From positions 1-64,000 of the forward strand of contig NZ_JXTE01000030.1 in the NCBI RefSeq assembly GCF_000972385.1: a stretch of 64,000 bases of DNA, in the 5' to 3' direction. The stretch is from Streptomyces sp. WM6386 (GTDB lineage: Bacteria; Actinomycetota; Actinomycetes; Streptomycetales; Streptomycetaceae). The notes under the pieces were generated by a model that ran no database searches, was not told where the DNA came from, and worked only from the letters and a program-made list of their open reading frames with translations. A program made the translations under genes and the position numbers. Every line of letters begins with the position of its first letter. Position 1 is the first letter of the stretch. This document shows positions 16,335-26,457 of this stretch, one piece after another.

Positions 16335-17624
16335 GTGGCACGCATCGGTGACGGCGGCGATCTGCTCAAGTGCTCGTTCTGCGGCAAGAGCCAGAAGCAG
16401 GTCAAGAAGCTCATCGCAGGGCCTGGTGTGTACATCTGCGACGAGTGCATCGATCTCTGCAACGAGATCATCGAGGAAGAGCTCGCGGAGACGAGCGAGG
16501 TGCGCTGGGAGGAACTCCCCAAGCCTCGTGAGATCTACGAGTTCCTCGAGGGCTATGTGGTGGGCCAGGAGTCGGCCAAGAAGGCGCTCTCCGTGGCGGT
16601 CTACAACCACTACAAGCGCGTCCAGGCCGGCGAGAACGGCGGCGGCAACGGCCGTGACGACGCGATCGAGTTGGCGAAGTCCAACATCCTCCTGCTGGGC
16701 CCCACGGGCTCCGGCAAGACGCTGCTGGCCCAGACGCTGGCGCGCATGCTGAACGTCCCGTTCGCGATCGCCGACGCCACGGCGCTCACTGAGGCGGGTT
16801 ACGTCGGCGAGGACGTCGAGAACATCCTCCTGAAACTCATTCAGGCGGCGGACTACGACGTCAAGAAGGCCGAGACCGGCATCATCTACATCGATGAGAT
16901 CGACAAGGTGGCCCGTAAGAGCGAAAACCCGTCGATCACGCGTGACGTGAGCGGCGAGGGCGTTCAGCAGGCGCTGCTCAAGATCCTCGAAGGCACCACG
17001 GCCTCGGTCCCGCCCCAGGGCGGCCGCAAGCACCCGCACCAGGAGTTCATCCAGATCGACACGACGAACGTCCTGTTCATCGTGGGCGGTGCCTTCGCGG
17101 GCCTGGAGAAGCTCATCGAGTCCCGCGCCGGCGCCAAGGGCATCGGCTTCGGCGCGACGATCCGCTCGAAGCGCGAGCTGGAGGCCAAGGACCAGTTCGA
17201 GGACGTCATGCCGGAGGACCTGGTGAAGTTCGGGATGATCCCGGAGTTCATCGGCCGCCTGCCCGTCATCACCTCGGTCCACAACCTCGACCGCGAGGCC
17301 CTCCTCCAGATCCTGATCGAGCCCCGCAATGCCCTGGTCAAGCAGTACCAGCGCCTCTTCGAACTCGACGGCGTGGAGCTGGACTTCGAGCGCGAGGCCC
17401 TGGAAGCCATCGCCGACCAGGCCATCCTCCGCCAGACCGGCGCCCGAGGCCTGCGCGCCATCATGGAGGAAGTCCTCCAGGGCGTCATGTACGAGATCCC
17501 GTCCCGCAAGGACGTGGCCCGCGTCGTCATCACGGCGGACGTCGTCCACTCCAACGTCAACCCGACCCTGATCCCGCGCGATGCACGCAACGGACGGGGA
17601 CCGGGAGAGGCGAAGACGGCGTAA
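16335..17624 (+). CDS. clpX: ATP-dependent Clp protease ATP-binding subunit ClpX
   Basis: A 429-residue AAA+ unfoldase that recognises substrates and feeds them to ClpP. The N-terminal zinc-binding domain uses C13, C16, C35 and C38 (CSFC ... CDEC). Walker A GPTGSGKT is near residues 122-129, Walker [10 protein letters not shown] near 183, pore loop GYVGED near 155, and the ClpP-contacting loop contains IGFGATIR. All key residues are intact. GTG start with a GAAGGGGAAG purine-rich ribosome-binding site. It is 178 bp after clpP2 and may have its own promoter. A strong terminator follows. Confidence 0.97.
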   Translation: MARIGDGGDLLKCSFCGKSQKQVKKLIAGPGVYICDECIDLCNEIIEEELAETSEVRWEELPKPREIYEFLEGYVVGQESAKKALSVAVYNHYKRVQAGENGGGNGRDDAIELAKSNILLLGPTGSGKTLLAQTLARMLNVPFAIADATALTEAGYVGEDVENILLKLIQAADYDVKKAETGIIYIDEIDKVARKSENPSITRDVSGEGVQQALLKILEGTTASVPPQGGRKHPHQEFIQIDTTNVLFIVGGAFAGLEKLIESRAGAKGIGFGATIRSKRELEAKDQFEDVMPEDLVKFGMIPEFIGRLPVITSVHNLDREALLQILIEPRNALVKQYQRLFELDGVELDFEREALEAIADQAILRQTGARGLRAIMEEVLQGVMYEIPSRKDVARVVITADVVHSNVNPTLIPRDARNGRGPGEAKTA

Positions 17625-17649
17625 CAGCCGCCGCACACACGGACGAACG

Positions 17650-17682
17650 AAGGGGCCCCGGTCAACCGACCGGGGCCCCTTT
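17650..17682. terminator. Bidirectional terminator after clpX
   Basis: A 14-bp perfect stem (17650-17663 with 17668-17681), tetraloop AACC, then TTT. It serves clpX and the convergent gene ending at 17697. Confidence 0.9.
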
Positions 17683-17696
17683 GCAGTTCAGGAACG

Positions 17697-18644
17697 TCAG
17701 ATCTTGACGCGGACTTCCTTGCGGAGCTTGGCGGTGATTTCGGCCGCCTCCGTCGGGTCGGTCTCCTTGCCGGCCGCGAGGTCGGCGAACTCCATGGGCA
17801 TCACGAACCCGACCGTGCTGTAGTCACCCCAGATGCAGTACGTCATGTTCATCTCGGCCGGCGCGCCCGCCCCGGACTCGGTGTTCTTCATCGTGGCCTG
17901 CTGGCACTTCAGGACGGTGCCGTCGAACCCCTCCGGGGTGTAGGCCTTCGGCTCGTCCTTGAACGTGACGTCCTCGTCGGCTGCGTCCTTCTTCATGTAG
18001 GCGAAGAGCCCGTCGACCGCCTTCTCTGGGTCATCGATCTCGCCGTAGACACCGCCGTACGAAAGGATCTTGCCCGCCAGCGGGTTGTTCGGGTCCTCGC
18101 CCGCCTGGTACGACGCGTTGACATCCTTGGGGTTCTTCACACCCCACTTCGCGGCGTCCTTCAGGTCCTCCTCGGTCATCGCACCGTCGGAGTTGTCGCC
18201 CTCGCTCTTCTTGTACTCGGTGAGGACCTTGGGAGGAGTGGTCAGCTTGTGCGGGCCGTCGTCTCCGGCGGCCGATCCGCTGCCACCCCCGCCGAGGACG
18301 AGGGCCGCCCCGACGGCGATCGCGGCCACGACTGCCACCGCGCCGATGATGAGACCGAGCTTCTTCTTGCCGCCGCCACCGCCGGGCACGGGCGGCATCG
18401 GGGCCGTGTAGGGCTGCTGCTGCCCGTACGGCTGCTGGCCGTACGGCTGGGTCTGCGGCGGCACGCCCTGCGGGGCCTGCTGCGGGTAGCCGTAGCCCGG
18501 CTGCTGGGGCGCAGGGGCCTGCTGGGGGTAGCCGTAGCCGGGCTGGGGGGCCTGCGGCGGCTGCTGGCCGTACGGGCCCGGCTGACCGTACGGACCGGGC
18601 TGCTGGGGCTGCCCGCCGTACGGGCCCGGCTGGTTGTGACTCAT
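17697..18644 (-). CDS. Membrane protein with Pro/Gln/Gly/Tyr-rich cytoplasmic tail
   Basis: A 315-residue protein. The first 90 residues are low complexity, with repeats of GPYGQ, PGYGYPQQ and QPYGQQ. A Lys triplet and a single membrane helix (LGLIIGAVAVVAAIAVGAALVL) follow, then a soluble outer domain of about 190 residues with two Cys (LKCQQ, TYCIWGDY). The topology is cytoplasmic tail, one helix, outer domain. No catalytic motif is visible; PYGQ-rich tails are common in Streptomyces membrane proteins of unknown role. The ATG at 18644 has GGAGGGG upstream; the longer frame to 18713 lacks one. It is divergent from valS. Confidence 0.85.
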   Translation of the reverse strand: MSHNQPGPYGGQPQQPGPYGQPGPYGQQPPQAPQPGYGYPQQAPAPQQPGYGYPQQAPQGVPPQTQPYGQQPYGQQQPYTAPMPPVPGGGGGKKKLGLIIGAVAVVAAIAVGAALVLGGGGSGSAAGDDGPHKLTTPPKVLTEYKKSEGDNSDGAMTEEDLKDAAKWGVKNPKDVNASYQAGEDPNNPLAGKILSYGGVYGEIDDPEKAVDGLFAYMKKDAADEDVTFKDEPKAYTPEGFDGTVLKCQQATMKNTESGAGAPAEMNMTYCIWGDYSTVGFVMPMEFADLAAGKETDPTEAAEITAKLRKEVRVKI

Positions 18645-18781
18645 TACTGGGTTCCCCTCCAGATGCTTATGTGTTCCGAACATCCTGGCGCAGGCACACA
18701 CGATGCATTGCATCGGGGGGCCTCACCGTTACAGAACAAAGCCGTTTCGGGACACGCCCGCGACACCCCTAAACTGAGCCC

Positions 18782-21406
18782 GTGACCGAGAACGCTCAGC
18801 AGCAGCCATCAGCGCCCGACACCGAACTGCCGACCCAGTACGCGCCGGCCGACGTAGAGGGCCCGCTGTACGAGCGCTGGGTAGAGCGGGGTTACTTCGA
18901 GGCGGACGAGAAGAGTGACAAGCCGCCGTACACCATCGTCATCCCGCCGCCGAACGTCACCGGCAGCCTGCACCTCGGGCACGCCTTCGAGCACACCCTC
19001 ATCGACGCCCTCACTCGCCGCAAGCGCATGCAGGGCTTCGAGACGCTGTGGCAGCCGGGCATGGACCACGCCGGCATCGCCACCCAGAACGTCGTCGAGC
19101 GTGAACTCGGCAAGGAGGGCAAGTCCCGGCACGACCTCGGCCGTGAGGCCTTCGTCGAGCGGGTCTGGCAGTGGAAGGGCGAGTCCGGCGGGCAGATCTC
19201 CGGACAGATGCGTCGCCTCGGTGACGCCGTCGCCTGGACGCGTGAGCGCTTCACGATGGACGAGGGGCTGTCGCAGGCCGTCCAGACCATTTTCAAGCGG
19301 CTCTACGACGACGAGCTGATCTACCGCGCCGAGCGCATCATCAACTGGTGCCCCCGCTGTCTGACCGCGATCTCCGACATCGAGGTCGAGTACCAGGACG
19401 ACGACGGCGAACTCGTCTCCATCAAGTACGGGGAGGGCGAGGAGACTCTCGTCGTCGCCACCACCCGCGCCGAGACCATGCTCGGTGACACGGCCGTCGC
19501 CGTGCACCCCGAGGACGAGCGGTACAGGCACCTGGTCGGCAAGCTCATCAAGCTGCCGCTCACCGAGCGTTCCATCCCCGTCGTCGCCGACACCCACGTC
19601 GACCCCGAGTTCGGCACCGGTGCGGTCAAGGTCACCCCGGCCCACGACCCGAACGACTTCGAGATCGGCCAGCGCCACGACCTGCCGGCCATCACGATCA
19701 TGGACGAGCACGCCGTGATCACGGCCCACGGCCCCTTCCAGGGCCAGGACCGTCTCGAAGCCCGCTCCGCCATCGTCGCCGCCCTGCGCGCCGAGGGCCG
19801 GATCGTCGCCGAGAAGCGGCCGTACTCCCACTCCGTCGGCCACTGCTCGCGCTGCAAGACCACCATCGAGCCGCGTCTGTCCATGCAGTGGTGGGTCAAG
19901 GTCGGCCCGCTCGCGAAGGTCGCCGGGGACGCGGTCCGCGACGGCCGCGTCAAGATCCACCCGCAGGAGATGGAGAAGCGGTACTTCGACTGGGTCGACA
20001 ACCTCCACGACTGGTGCATCTCGCGGCAGTTGTGGTGGGGCCACCGCATCCCGGTCTTCTACGGCCCGAACGGCGAGGTCGTCTGCGTCGGTCCCGACGA
20101 GGAGCCGCCCACCGGTGAGGGCTGGCGTCAGGACACCGACGTCCTCGACACCTGGTTCTCCTCCGGCCTCTGGCCCTTCTCGACCCTCGGGTGGCCCGAA
20201 CAGACCGAATCGCTCGCGAAGTTCTACCCGAACTCCGTCCTGGTCACCGGCTACGACATCCTCTTCTTCTGGGTCGCCCGGATGATGATGTTCGGCCTGT
20301 ACGCGATGGACGGCACCCCGCCGTTCCACACCATCGCCCTGCACGGCATGGTCCGCGACCAGTTCGGCAAGAAGATGTCGAAGTCCTTCGGCAACGCGGT
20401 CAACCCGCTGGACTGGATGGACAAGTACGGCAGCGACGCCCTGCGCTTCACCCTGGCCCGCGGCGCCAACCCGGGTGTCGACGTCCCGATCGGCGAGGAC
20501 TGGGTCCAGGGCTCCCGCAACTTCGCCAACAAGATCTGGAACGCCACGCGCTTCGCGCTGATGAACGGCGCGACGGTGGACGGGCCCCTGCCGGATCCGT
20601 CGGCGATGTCGGCGACGGACCGCTGGATCCTCTCCCGCCTCAACTCCGTCGTCGCCGAAGTCGACGCGCTCTACGAGGACTACCAGTTCGCGAAGCTCTC
20701 GGACGCCCTCTTCCACTTCGCGTGGGACGAGGTCTTCGACTGGTACGTCGAGCTCTCCAAGACGACGTTCCAGGCGGGCGGCGAGCCGGCCGAGGTCAGC
20801 AAGCGCGTCCTGGGCGAGGTTCTCGACGTCACCCTCAAGCTGCTGCACCCGGTGGTCCCGTTCGTCACGGAGACCCTCTGGACCACTCTCACCGGCGGCG
20901 AGTCGGTCGTCATCGCCGACTGGCCGAAGGACTCGGGCTTCCGCGACGACGCGGCCGAGCGCGAGATCGAGACCCTCCAGTCCGTCATCACCGAGGTCCG
21001 CCGCTTCCGCGCCGACCAGGGTCTCCAGCCCGGTCAGCGTGTCCCGGCCCGCCTCACCCTCGACGGCACGGCCCTGGCCCCGCACGAGGCCGCCATCCGC
21101 CAGCTCCTCCGTCTCCAGCCGGAGGGCGACGCCTTCACGGCCACGGCGACCCTCCCGGTCTCCGGCGCCGAGGTCGCCCTCGACCTCTCCGGCACCATCG
21201 ACGTCGCGGCGGAGCGCAAGCGCCTCGCCAAGGACCTCGCGGCCGCCGAGAAGGAAAAGGCCCAGGCCACCGCAAAGCTCGGCAACGAGGCGTTCCTGGC
21301 CAAGGCCCCGGACAACGTGGTGGACAAGATCCGCGGTCGCCTGGCAAAGGCGGACGAGGACATCGCCCGTATCCAGTCCCAGCTGGACCGCCTGCCGCAG
21401 GCGTAA
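18782..21406 (+). CDS. valS: Valyl-tRNA synthetase
   Basis: An 874-residue class I aminoacyl-tRNA synthetase that charges tRNA-Val. The HIGH motif appears as HLGH (about residues 64-67, in [18 protein letters not shown]) and KMSKS in [14 protein letters not shown] (about 530). The editing (CP1) domain contains [19 protein letters not shown]. The C-terminal coiled coil typical of ValRS is present ([22 protein letters not shown]). Full family length, GTG start. No T-box-like leader was seen in the 137-bp upstream gap. A terminator follows, then folC. Confidence 0.97.
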   Translation: MTENAQQQPSAPDTELPTQYAPADVEGPLYERWVERGYFEADEKSDKPPYTIVIPPPNVTGSLHLGHAFEHTLIDALTRRKRMQGFETLWQPGMDHAGIATQNVVERELGKEGKSRHDLGREAFVERVWQWKGESGGQISGQMRRLGDAVAWTRERFTMDEGLSQAVQTIFKRLYDDELIYRAERIINWCPRCLTAISDIEVEYQDDDGELVSIKYGEGEETLVVATTRAETMLGDTAVAVHPEDERYRHLVGKLIKLPLTERSIPVVADTHVDPEFGTGAVKVTPAHDPNDFEIGQRHDLPAITIMDEHAVITAHGPFQGQDRLEARSAIVAALRAEGRIVAEKRPYSHSVGHCSRCKTTIEPRLSMQWWVKVGPLAKVAGDAVRDGRVKIHPQEMEKRYFDWVDNLHDWCISRQLWWGHRIPVFYGPNGEVVCVGPDEEPPTGEGWRQDTDVLDTWFSSGLWPFSTLGWPEQTESLAKFYPNSVLVTGYDILFFWVARMMMFGLYAMDGTPPFHTIALHGMVRDQFGKKMSKSFGNAVNPLDWMDKYGSDALRFTLARGANPGVDVPIGEDWVQGSRNFANKIWNATRFALMNGATVDGPLPDPSAMSATDRWILSRLNSVVAEVDALYEDYQFAKLSDALFHFAWDEVFDWYVELSKTTFQAGGEPAEVSKRVLGEVLDVTLKLLHPVVPFVTETLWTTLTGGESVVIADWPKDSGFRDDAAEREIETLQSVITEVRRFRADQGLQPGQRVPARLTLDGTALAPHEAAIRQLLRLQPEGDAFTATATLPVSGAEVALDLSGTIDVAAERKRLAKDLAAAEKEKAQATAKLGNEAFLAKAPDNVVDKIRGRLAKADEDIARIQSQLDRLPQA

Positions 21407-21420
21407 GGGGTTGTACGTCG

Positions 21421-21460
21421 ATGAGGGCGCTGGGAGCTGTTGAGCTCCGGGCGCCCTCAT
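21421..21460 (+). terminator. Terminator of valS
   Basis: ATGAGGGCGC/GCGCCCTCAT with inner GGAGCT/AGCTCC and loop GTTG, beginning 14 bp after the valS stop. Confidence 0.85.
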
Positions 21461-21462
21461 CG

Positions 21463-21511
21463 CCCTTAGGGGCGCGGGGAACTGCGCGATCAGCCCAAGC
21501 GCGCCCGCACT
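21463..21511 (-). repeat. Dispersed intergenic repeat, copy C
   Basis: Core AGGGGCGCGGGGAACTGCGC followed by a GATCAGCCC...CGCCCGCAC segment. It is the inverted counterpart of 3136-3185. Confidence 0.75.
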
Positions 21512-21577
21512 CGCCATCCGAGACCAGCCACCCCACTCCCTAGGCGCTCTCCAGCTCCCCCTCCGTAGACTGACCCC

Positions 21578-23065
21578 GTGAGCGACAGCGACGACCCCTT
21601 CGACGAGATCATCTCGGCAGAGACCGACCGCGACCCCGACCTCGCGGTCATCGAGGCCGGCAGCCGCACCCTGCGCACCCAGGGGGGCCCGCCGGAGGCA
21701 GACGTGCCGACGCGCCCCCAGGACCCCGAGATCGACAAGGCGCTGCGCAAGGTCGAGGCGGAGCTCGCCACACGCTGGGGCGAGACCAAGCTCGAGCCCT
21801 CCGTCAGCCGAATCGCCGCGCTCATGGACGTCCTGGGTGAGCCGCAGCGGTCGTACCCCTCGATCCACATCACCGGGACGAACGGCAAGACCTCCACCGC
21901 CCGCATGATCGAGGCCCTCCTCGGCGCCTTCGAGCTGCGCACCGGCAGGTACACCAGCCCCCACGTGCAGTCGGTCACCGAGCGCATCAGTCTCGACGGG
22001 GCGCCGATCTCCGCCGAGCGCTTCATCGAGACGTACGACGACATCAAGCCGTACATCGAGATGGTGGACGCGCAGCAGGAGTACCGGCTGTCGTTCTTCG
22101 AGGTGCTGACCGGCATGGCGTACGCCGCCTTCGCCGACGCGCCCGTGGACGTGGCCGTCGTCGAGGTCGGGATGGGCGGCACCTGGGACGCGACCAACGT
22201 CATCGACGGTGACGTCGCCGTCGTGACCCCCATCGACCTGGACCACACCGACCGGCTCGGCGAGACTCCCGGCGAGATCGCCAAGGAGAAGGCCGGTGTC
22301 GTCAAGCAGGACGCGACCGTCATCCTGGCGCAGCAGCCGGTCGACGCCGCGCAGGTGCTGCTGAAGAAGGCCGTCGAGGTCGACGCCACCGTGGCCCGTG
22401 AGGGGCTGGAGTTCGGGGTCGTGGCGCGGCAGGTCGCCGTCGGCGGGCAGCTGGTCACCCTGCGCGGACTAGGCGGGGAGTACGAGGAGGTCTACCTCCC
22501 GCTGCACGGCGCCTACCAGGCGCACAACGCCGCCGTCGCGCTCGCCGCCGTCGAGGGCTTCTTCGGTGTCGGCTCGCAGCGGCCCGAGCCGCTCGACATC
22601 GACACCGTCCGCAAGGCGTTCGCGGCCGTGACCTCGCCGGGGCGGCTGGAGATCGTACGGCGCTCTCCCACCGTCGTGCTGGACGCCGCGCACAACCCCG
22701 CGGGCGCCCGGGCCACCGCCGAGGCGATCGGTGAGGCCTTCGACTTCAGCAGGCTGATCGGTGTGGTCGGGGCCAGTGGCGACAAGAACGTACGAGGTCT
22801 CCTGGAGGCCTTCGAGCCGATCTTCGCGGAGATCGTGATCACCCAGAACTCCAGTCACCGCGCCATGGGCGCCGACGAGTTGGCCGCGATCGCCGTCGAG
22901 GTGTTCGGCGAGGAGCGCGTACAGGTCGAGCCGCGACTGCCCGACGCGCTGGAGGCCGCGATCACCCTGTCCGAGGAGGAGGGCGAGTTCGCGGGCGGCG
23001 GTGTGCTCGTCACCGGTTCCGTCATCACCGTCGGCGAGGCCCGGCTGCTGCTGGGGAAGGGCTGA
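21578..23065 (+). CDS. folC: Folylpolyglutamate synthase / dihydrofolate synthase
   Basis: A 495-residue Mur-ligase-family enzyme that adds glutamate to folates. The ATP loop is HITGTNGKTSTA (about residues 95-107), followed by GRYTSPHVQSVTERI, the folate-site motif of FolC. VEVGMGGTWDATNV and the C-terminal domain motif VLDAAHNPAGA are also diagnostic. The N-terminus has about 70 extra residues (acidic, SDDPFDEII...), common in Streptomyces. GTG start. It is separated by 9 bp from the DUF4233 gene, the same order as in other actinobacteria. Confidence 0.95.
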   Translation: MSDSDDPFDEIISAETDRDPDLAVIEAGSRTLRTQGGPPEADVPTRPQDPEIDKALRKVEAELATRWGETKLEPSVSRIAALMDVLGEPQRSYPSIHITGTNGKTSTARMIEALLGAFELRTGRYTSPHVQSVTERISLDGAPISAERFIETYDDIKPYIEMVDAQQEYRLSFFEVLTGMAYAAFADAPVDVAVVEVGMGGTWDATNVIDGDVAVVTPIDLDHTDRLGETPGEIAKEKAGVVKQDATVILAQQPVDAAQVLLKKAVEVDATVAREGLEFGVVARQVAVGGQLVTLRGLGGEYEEVYLPLHGAYQAHNAAVALAAVEGFFGVGSQRPEPLDIDTVRKAFAAVTSPGRLEIVRRSPTVVLDAAHNPAGARATAEAIGEAFDFSRLIGVVGASGDKNVRGLLEAFEPIFAEIVITQNSSHRAMGADELAAIAVEVFGEERVQVEPRLPDALEAAITLSEEEGEFAGGGVLVTGSVITVGEARLLLGKG

Positions 23066-23074
23066 ATCCCAAGA

Positions 23075-23431
23075 ATGCGTACTCTCTGTTCATCGACCCT
23101 GATCGGCGAGTTCTTCATCATCGGCTTCGCCGGTCTGGTCGCGATGAAGGACGAAGACCTGTCCACGGCCACGGTGTGGACGGTCAGCGGCATCGCCATG
23201 TTCCTGTGTCTGGCGCTGTGCGGTGTGATCACCCGGCCGGGCGGCGTCGCCCTCGGCTGGGTGCTGCAGATCGCCCTGATCGCCTCCGGGTTCGTGGTGC
23301 CGACGATGTTCTTCCTGGGTGTGGTCTTCGCGGCGCTGTGGTGGGCCTCGGTGCACTACGGGCGGAAGGTCGACGAGGCGAAGGCGAGGTTCGCCGCGCA
23401 GGCCGACTCCACTACACCTGACGCTGCGTGA
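23075..23431 (+). CDS. DUF4233-type small membrane protein
   Basis: A 118-residue protein with four hydrophobic segments (IGEFFIIGFAGLVAM, VSGIAMFLCLALCGVI, VLQIALIASGFVVPTMFF, VVFAALWWASVHYG) and a Lys/Glu-containing tail. This matches the DUF4233 family, which in actinobacteria sits between folC and ndk as here. Function unknown; synteny suggests an operon with folC (9 bp gap) and possibly ndk (64 bp). Confidence 0.85.
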   Translation: MRTLCSSTLIGEFFIIGFAGLVAMKDEDLSTATVWTVSGIAMFLCLALCGVITRPGGVALGWVLQIALIASGFVVPTMFFLGVVFAALWWASVHYGRKVDEAKARFAAQADSTTPDAA

Positions 23432-23495
23432 CCGGCCTGCGGACACGCCGGGTAACCTCATCACCCCGCACACTTTTGATCACAAGGAGTCTCAC

Positions 23496-23912
23496 GTGAG
23501 CCAGCGCACCCTCGTCCTCCTCAAGCCCGACGCCGTCCGTCGTGGCCTGACCGGCGAGATCATCAGCCGTATCGAGCGCAAGGCCGGCTGGCAGATCACC
23601 GCGCTGGAGCTGCGCACCCTGGACCAGGACACGCTGGAGCAGCACTACGGCGAGCACAAGGGCAAGCCGTTCTACGAGCCGCTGGTGGAGTTCATGGCCT
23701 CCGGCCCGGTCGTGGCGCTGATCGTCGAGGGTGAACGGGTCATCGAGGGCGTGCGCGCGCTGGCCGGCCCCACCGACCCGATCGCCGCGGCCCCGGGGTC
23801 CATCCGCGGTGACTTCGGTGTGATCGTCCGGGAGAACCTGATCCACGCGAGCGACTCCGTCGAGTCGGCCGAGCGTGAGGTGAAGATCTTCTTCCCGGGT
23901 CGCGAGGGCTGA
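23496..23912 (+). CDS. ndk: Nucleoside diphosphate kinase
   Basis: A 138-residue NDK, which transfers the gamma-phosphate of ATP to nucleoside diphosphates through a phospho-His. The catalytic His117 is in ENLIHASDSVESAEREV, the diagnostic block. The N-terminus is SQRTLVLLKPDAVRRGL. The GTG at 23496 has AAGGAG 8 nt upstream; the same frame opens at 23319 but that extension overlaps the preceding gene and lacks homology. Confidence 0.97.
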   Translation: MSQRTLVLLKPDAVRRGLTGEIISRIERKAGWQITALELRTLDQDTLEQHYGEHKGKPFYEPLVEFMASGPVVALIVEGERVIEGVRALAGPTDPIAAAPGSIRGDFGVIVRENLIHASDSVESAEREVKIFFPGREG

Positions 23913-24308
23913 CCGGGGCGGAAGGGGAGCGCGGGCGTAACGCTGCGGGGTGCGGGTCCGTCGTGGCTTGTCGCGCCCACGCGGCGGAGCCGCACATCGA
24001 TACAGCCCCGCGCCCCTTAGGGAGTTTTCGTGGACGTTTCTGACGTGGCGTCAGCCCGATCTCTCATCTGACCTGGGGCGGCCGTATCTTTTCGGCCGTC
24101 CTTTGGCATATGCGTGCCGATCGGGGGAACGGGTGCCCCCGATGGACCGTCTACACGAGCGCGGCGGCGTTCCATCTGCTGACAATGGCGAAGACCCTCG
24201 CGCGGTGTTCGCGTAGGCGCCACTACGATGGAAGCCTTCACGTCACCGCACCCACTTCGCCGACCTGAAAAAGCCCTCAAAGCTCCCGGGAAGGCCAGAC
24301 GAATCCTG
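23913..24308 (+). other. 396-bp leader and promoter region of mreB
   Basis: No coding sequence is apparent. From left to right it holds the dispersed repeat copy D (23950-24020), a hairpin CGGCCG-N8-CGGCCG near 24080-24100 that may terminate read-through from ndk, and about 200 bp before mreB with lower GC. S. coelicolor mreB is reported to be driven by several promoters; I could not assign them individually. Confidence 0.5.
23950..24020 (-). repeat. Dispersed intergenic repeat, copy D
   Basis: Reverse complement reads AGGGGCGCGGGGCTGTATCG, then ATGTGCGGCTCCGCC and GACGGACCCGCA, matching copy B at 14538-14608 in the opposite orientation with a few changes. Confidence 0.75.
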
Positions 24309-25340
24309 ATGGGGAACTCAATGTCGTTCATCGGCCGTGACATGGCTGTCGACCTCGGGACCGCCAACACGCTGGTGTACGTCAGGGGTCGCGGGATCGT
24401 ACTCAACGAGCCGTCCGTCGTCGCGATCAACACCAACACCGGTGGCATCCTGGCGGTCGGCTCCGAAGCCAAGAAGATGATCGGGCGCACGCCCGGCAAC
24501 ATCGTTGCCGTTCGTCCGCTGAAGGACGGCGTCATCGCCGACTTCGAGATCACCGAGCGGATGCTCCGCTACTTCATTCTGAAGATCCACAAGCGGCGGT
24601 ATCTCGCGAGGCCGCGCGTCGTCGTGTGTGTGCCCTCCGGCATCACCGGCGTCGAGCGCCGTGCCGTCATCGAGGCGTCGTCCCAGGCCGGGGCCCGCCA
24701 GGTGCACATCATCGAGGAGCCCATGGCGGCCGCCATCGGTTCCGGCCTGCCGGTCCACGAGGCCACGGGCAACATGGTGGTGGACATCGGCGGCGGCACG
24801 ACGGAGGTCGCGGTCATCTCGCTCGGCGGGATCGTGACCGCCCAGTCCATCCGGGTCGCGGGCGACGAGCTGGACAGTTCGATCATCCAGCACATCAAGA
24901 AGGAGTACTCGCTCCTCCTCGGTGAGCGGACGGCCGAGCAGATCAAGATCACGATCGGTTCCGCGTACGACCTCGACGCTGACGAGCACACCGAAATCCG
25001 CGGCCGGGACCTCGTCTCCGGGCTGCCCAAGACCGTCGTCATCTCGGCCGCCGAAGTCCGCAAGGCGATCGAGGAACCCGTCAACGCGATCGTGGACGCG
25101 GTCAAGACGACCCTCGACAAGTGCCCGCCCGAGCTGTCCGGCGACATCATGGACCGCGGAATCGTTCTGACCGGCGGCGGCGCCCTGCTGCGCGGCCTCG
25201 ACGAGCGGCTGCGGCGCGAGACCGGCATGCCGATCCACATCGCCGAGGACCCGCTGGACAGCGTGGCGCTCGGCTCCGGCAAGTGCGTGGAGGAGTTCGA
25301 GGCGCTCCAGCAGGTGCTGGACGCCCAGCCGCGCAGATGA
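24309..25340 (+). CDS. mreB: Actin-like cytoskeletal protein MreB
   Basis: A 343-residue actin homologue. Phosphate-1 motif [13 protein letters not shown] is near residue 15, phosphate-2 [16 protein letters not shown] near 160, and the adenosine motif [16 protein letters not shown] near 285. In Streptomyces MreB is not needed for hyphal growth but organises spore-wall thickening. The ATG at 24309 ([11 protein letters not shown]) is chosen; a second ATG at 24321 is also possible, and the frame upstream to 24228 shows no homology. Two hairpins in the 132-bp gap before mreC suggest the downstream genes are partly uncoupled from mreB. Confidence 0.96.
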   Translation: MGNSMSFIGRDMAVDLGTANTLVYVRGRGIVLNEPSVVAINTNTGGILAVGSEAKKMIGRTPGNIVAVRPLKDGVIADFEITERMLRYFILKIHKRRYLARPRVVVCVPSGITGVERRAVIEASSQAGARQVHIIEEPMAAAIGSGLPVHEATGNMVVDIGGGTTEVAVISLGGIVTAQSIRVAGDELDSSIIQHIKKEYSLLLGERTAEQIKITIGSAYDLDADEHTEIRGRDLVSGLPKTVVISAAEVRKAIEEPVNAIVDAVKTTLDKCPPELSGDIMDRGIVLTGGGALLRGLDERLRRETGMPIHIAEDPLDSVALGSGKCVEEFEALQQVLDAQPRR

Positions 25341-25355
25341 CGTAACTCTTCGATT

Positions 25356-25389
25356 CCGCCGTACGAGATGATCTCCTCTCGTGCGGCGG
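25356..25389 (+). terminator. Hairpin 1 in the mreB-mreC gap
   Basis: CCGCCGTACGAG pairs with CTCGTGCGGCGG over 12 bp (one G-U), 10-nt loop, 15 bp after the mreB stop. No U-tract, so full or partial termination is possible. Confidence 0.65.
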
Positions 25390-25408
25390 ATCGTTGATAT
25401 AGAGGCAT

Positions 25409-25436
25409 AGGCTCGCCCGTAGGCATCCGCGAGCCT
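25409..25436 (+). terminator. Hairpin 2 in the mreB-mreC gap
   Basis: AGGCTCGC pairs with GCGAGCCT over 8 bp with a 12-nt loop. Together with hairpin 1 it leaves only about 36 bp before the mreC start. Confidence 0.5.
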
Positions 25437-25472
25437 CTGTACACCCGCATACCTGAACACCTGCACATTCCT

Positions 25473-26444
25473 ATGAGGAAGGCACGGCCGCCGCACGTGA
25501 GGGACACACGAGAGAGCCGGCTGCTCCTGGTGCTGCTGATCGCCATCGCGTTCGCACTGATCACGGTGGACATCCGCGGCGGGGAGGATTCGCCGGTCGA
25601 CGGTGCCCGCCAGGCCGCGGCCACGGTTTTCGGCCCCATCGAGGACGGTGTGTCGTCCGCCGTGAACCCGGTCGGCAACGCGGTCTCCGCGATCCGCGAC
25701 TCCGGCGAGCGGCACGACCGGCTCGCCGCGCTGGAGAAGGAGAACGCGGCCCTCAAGGCGAAGCTCGGCAGCGACGACCGCAACACCAGCCGCCTCAAGC
25801 AGCTGAACTCGATGCTGAAGGTCGCGGGCGAGGGCCAGTACGGCATCAAGGGCGCCGAGGTCATCGCCATAGGAGCGGCCCAGGGCTTCTCCTGGACGAT
25901 CACCATCGACGTCGGCGCCAACGACGGCATCAGGCGCGACATGACCGTCCTCAACGGCGACGGACTGGTGGGGCGCGTGACGACCGTCGGCCCGAACACC
26001 GCCACCGTGCTCCTCGCCAACGACCCCGACTTCACCGTCGGGACCCGCATGGAGGCCAGCGACGAGCTCGGCTTCGCCTCCGGACAGGGCGACCGCCCGC
26101 TGCGCGTCGAACTCCTCAACGGCAAGGCCGAGATCAAGAAGGGCGACCGCCTCGTCACCTTCGGCTCCCAGGCCGACAAGCCCTTCGTGCCCGGCGTCCC
26201 CGTCGGCATCGTCTCCCGCGTCGACCCCTCCGGCGGCGACCTCACCCGCACCGTCTACGTCACGCCGTACGTCGGCTTCACCAAGCTCGACATCGTCGGC
26301 GTCGTCGTCGAGGCCCCGAAGAAGGACCCGCGCGACACGGTGCTGCCCGACAAGCCGAAACCGACCCCCCGGCCGACGGTCACCGTCACGGTGACCCCGT
26401 CCGCGAACGCCCCTGTCGACGGCCAGTTCGAGCAAGAGCAGTAG
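25473..26444 (+). CDS. mreC: Rod shape-determining protein MreC
   Basis: A 323-residue bitopic membrane protein that links MreB to wall synthases. A basic N-terminus precedes the single helix (LLLVLLIAIAFALITV, about residues 15-30). A coiled coil follows (RHDRLAALEKENAALKAKL, about 75-110), then the periplasmic-type beta domain with VTTVGPNTATVLLANDPDFTVG and KKGDRLVTFGSQ. The Pro/Thr-rich tail is an actinobacterial feature. ATG start with a GAGGAAGG site. mreD starts 13 bp after its stop. Confidence 0.95.
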   Translation: MRKARPPHVRDTRESRLLLVLLIAIAFALITVDIRGGEDSPVDGARQAAATVFGPIEDGVSSAVNPVGNAVSAIRDSGERHDRLAALEKENAALKAKLGSDDRNTSRLKQLNSMLKVAGEGQYGIKGAEVIAIGAAQGFSWTITIDVGANDGIRRDMTVLNGDGLVGRVTTVGPNTATVLLANDPDFTVGTRMEASDELGFASGQGDRPLRVELLNGKAEIKKGDRLVTFGSQADKPFVPGVPVGIVSRVDPSGGDLTRTVYVTPYVGFTKLDIVGVVVEAPKKDPRDTVLPDKPKPTPRPTVTVTVTPSANAPVDGQFEQEQ

Positions 26445-26457
26445 GAGCTGATTCCCC

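Noticed and set aside
18645..18781. T-box or other tRNA-sensing leader upstream of valS
   Set aside because: The 137-bp gap has no specifier-loop or antiterminator-like structure and is divergent from another gene.
18809..22246. 1145-codon minus-strand frame over valS and folC
   Set aside because: Antisense shadow of two housekeeping genes; no motif or start context.
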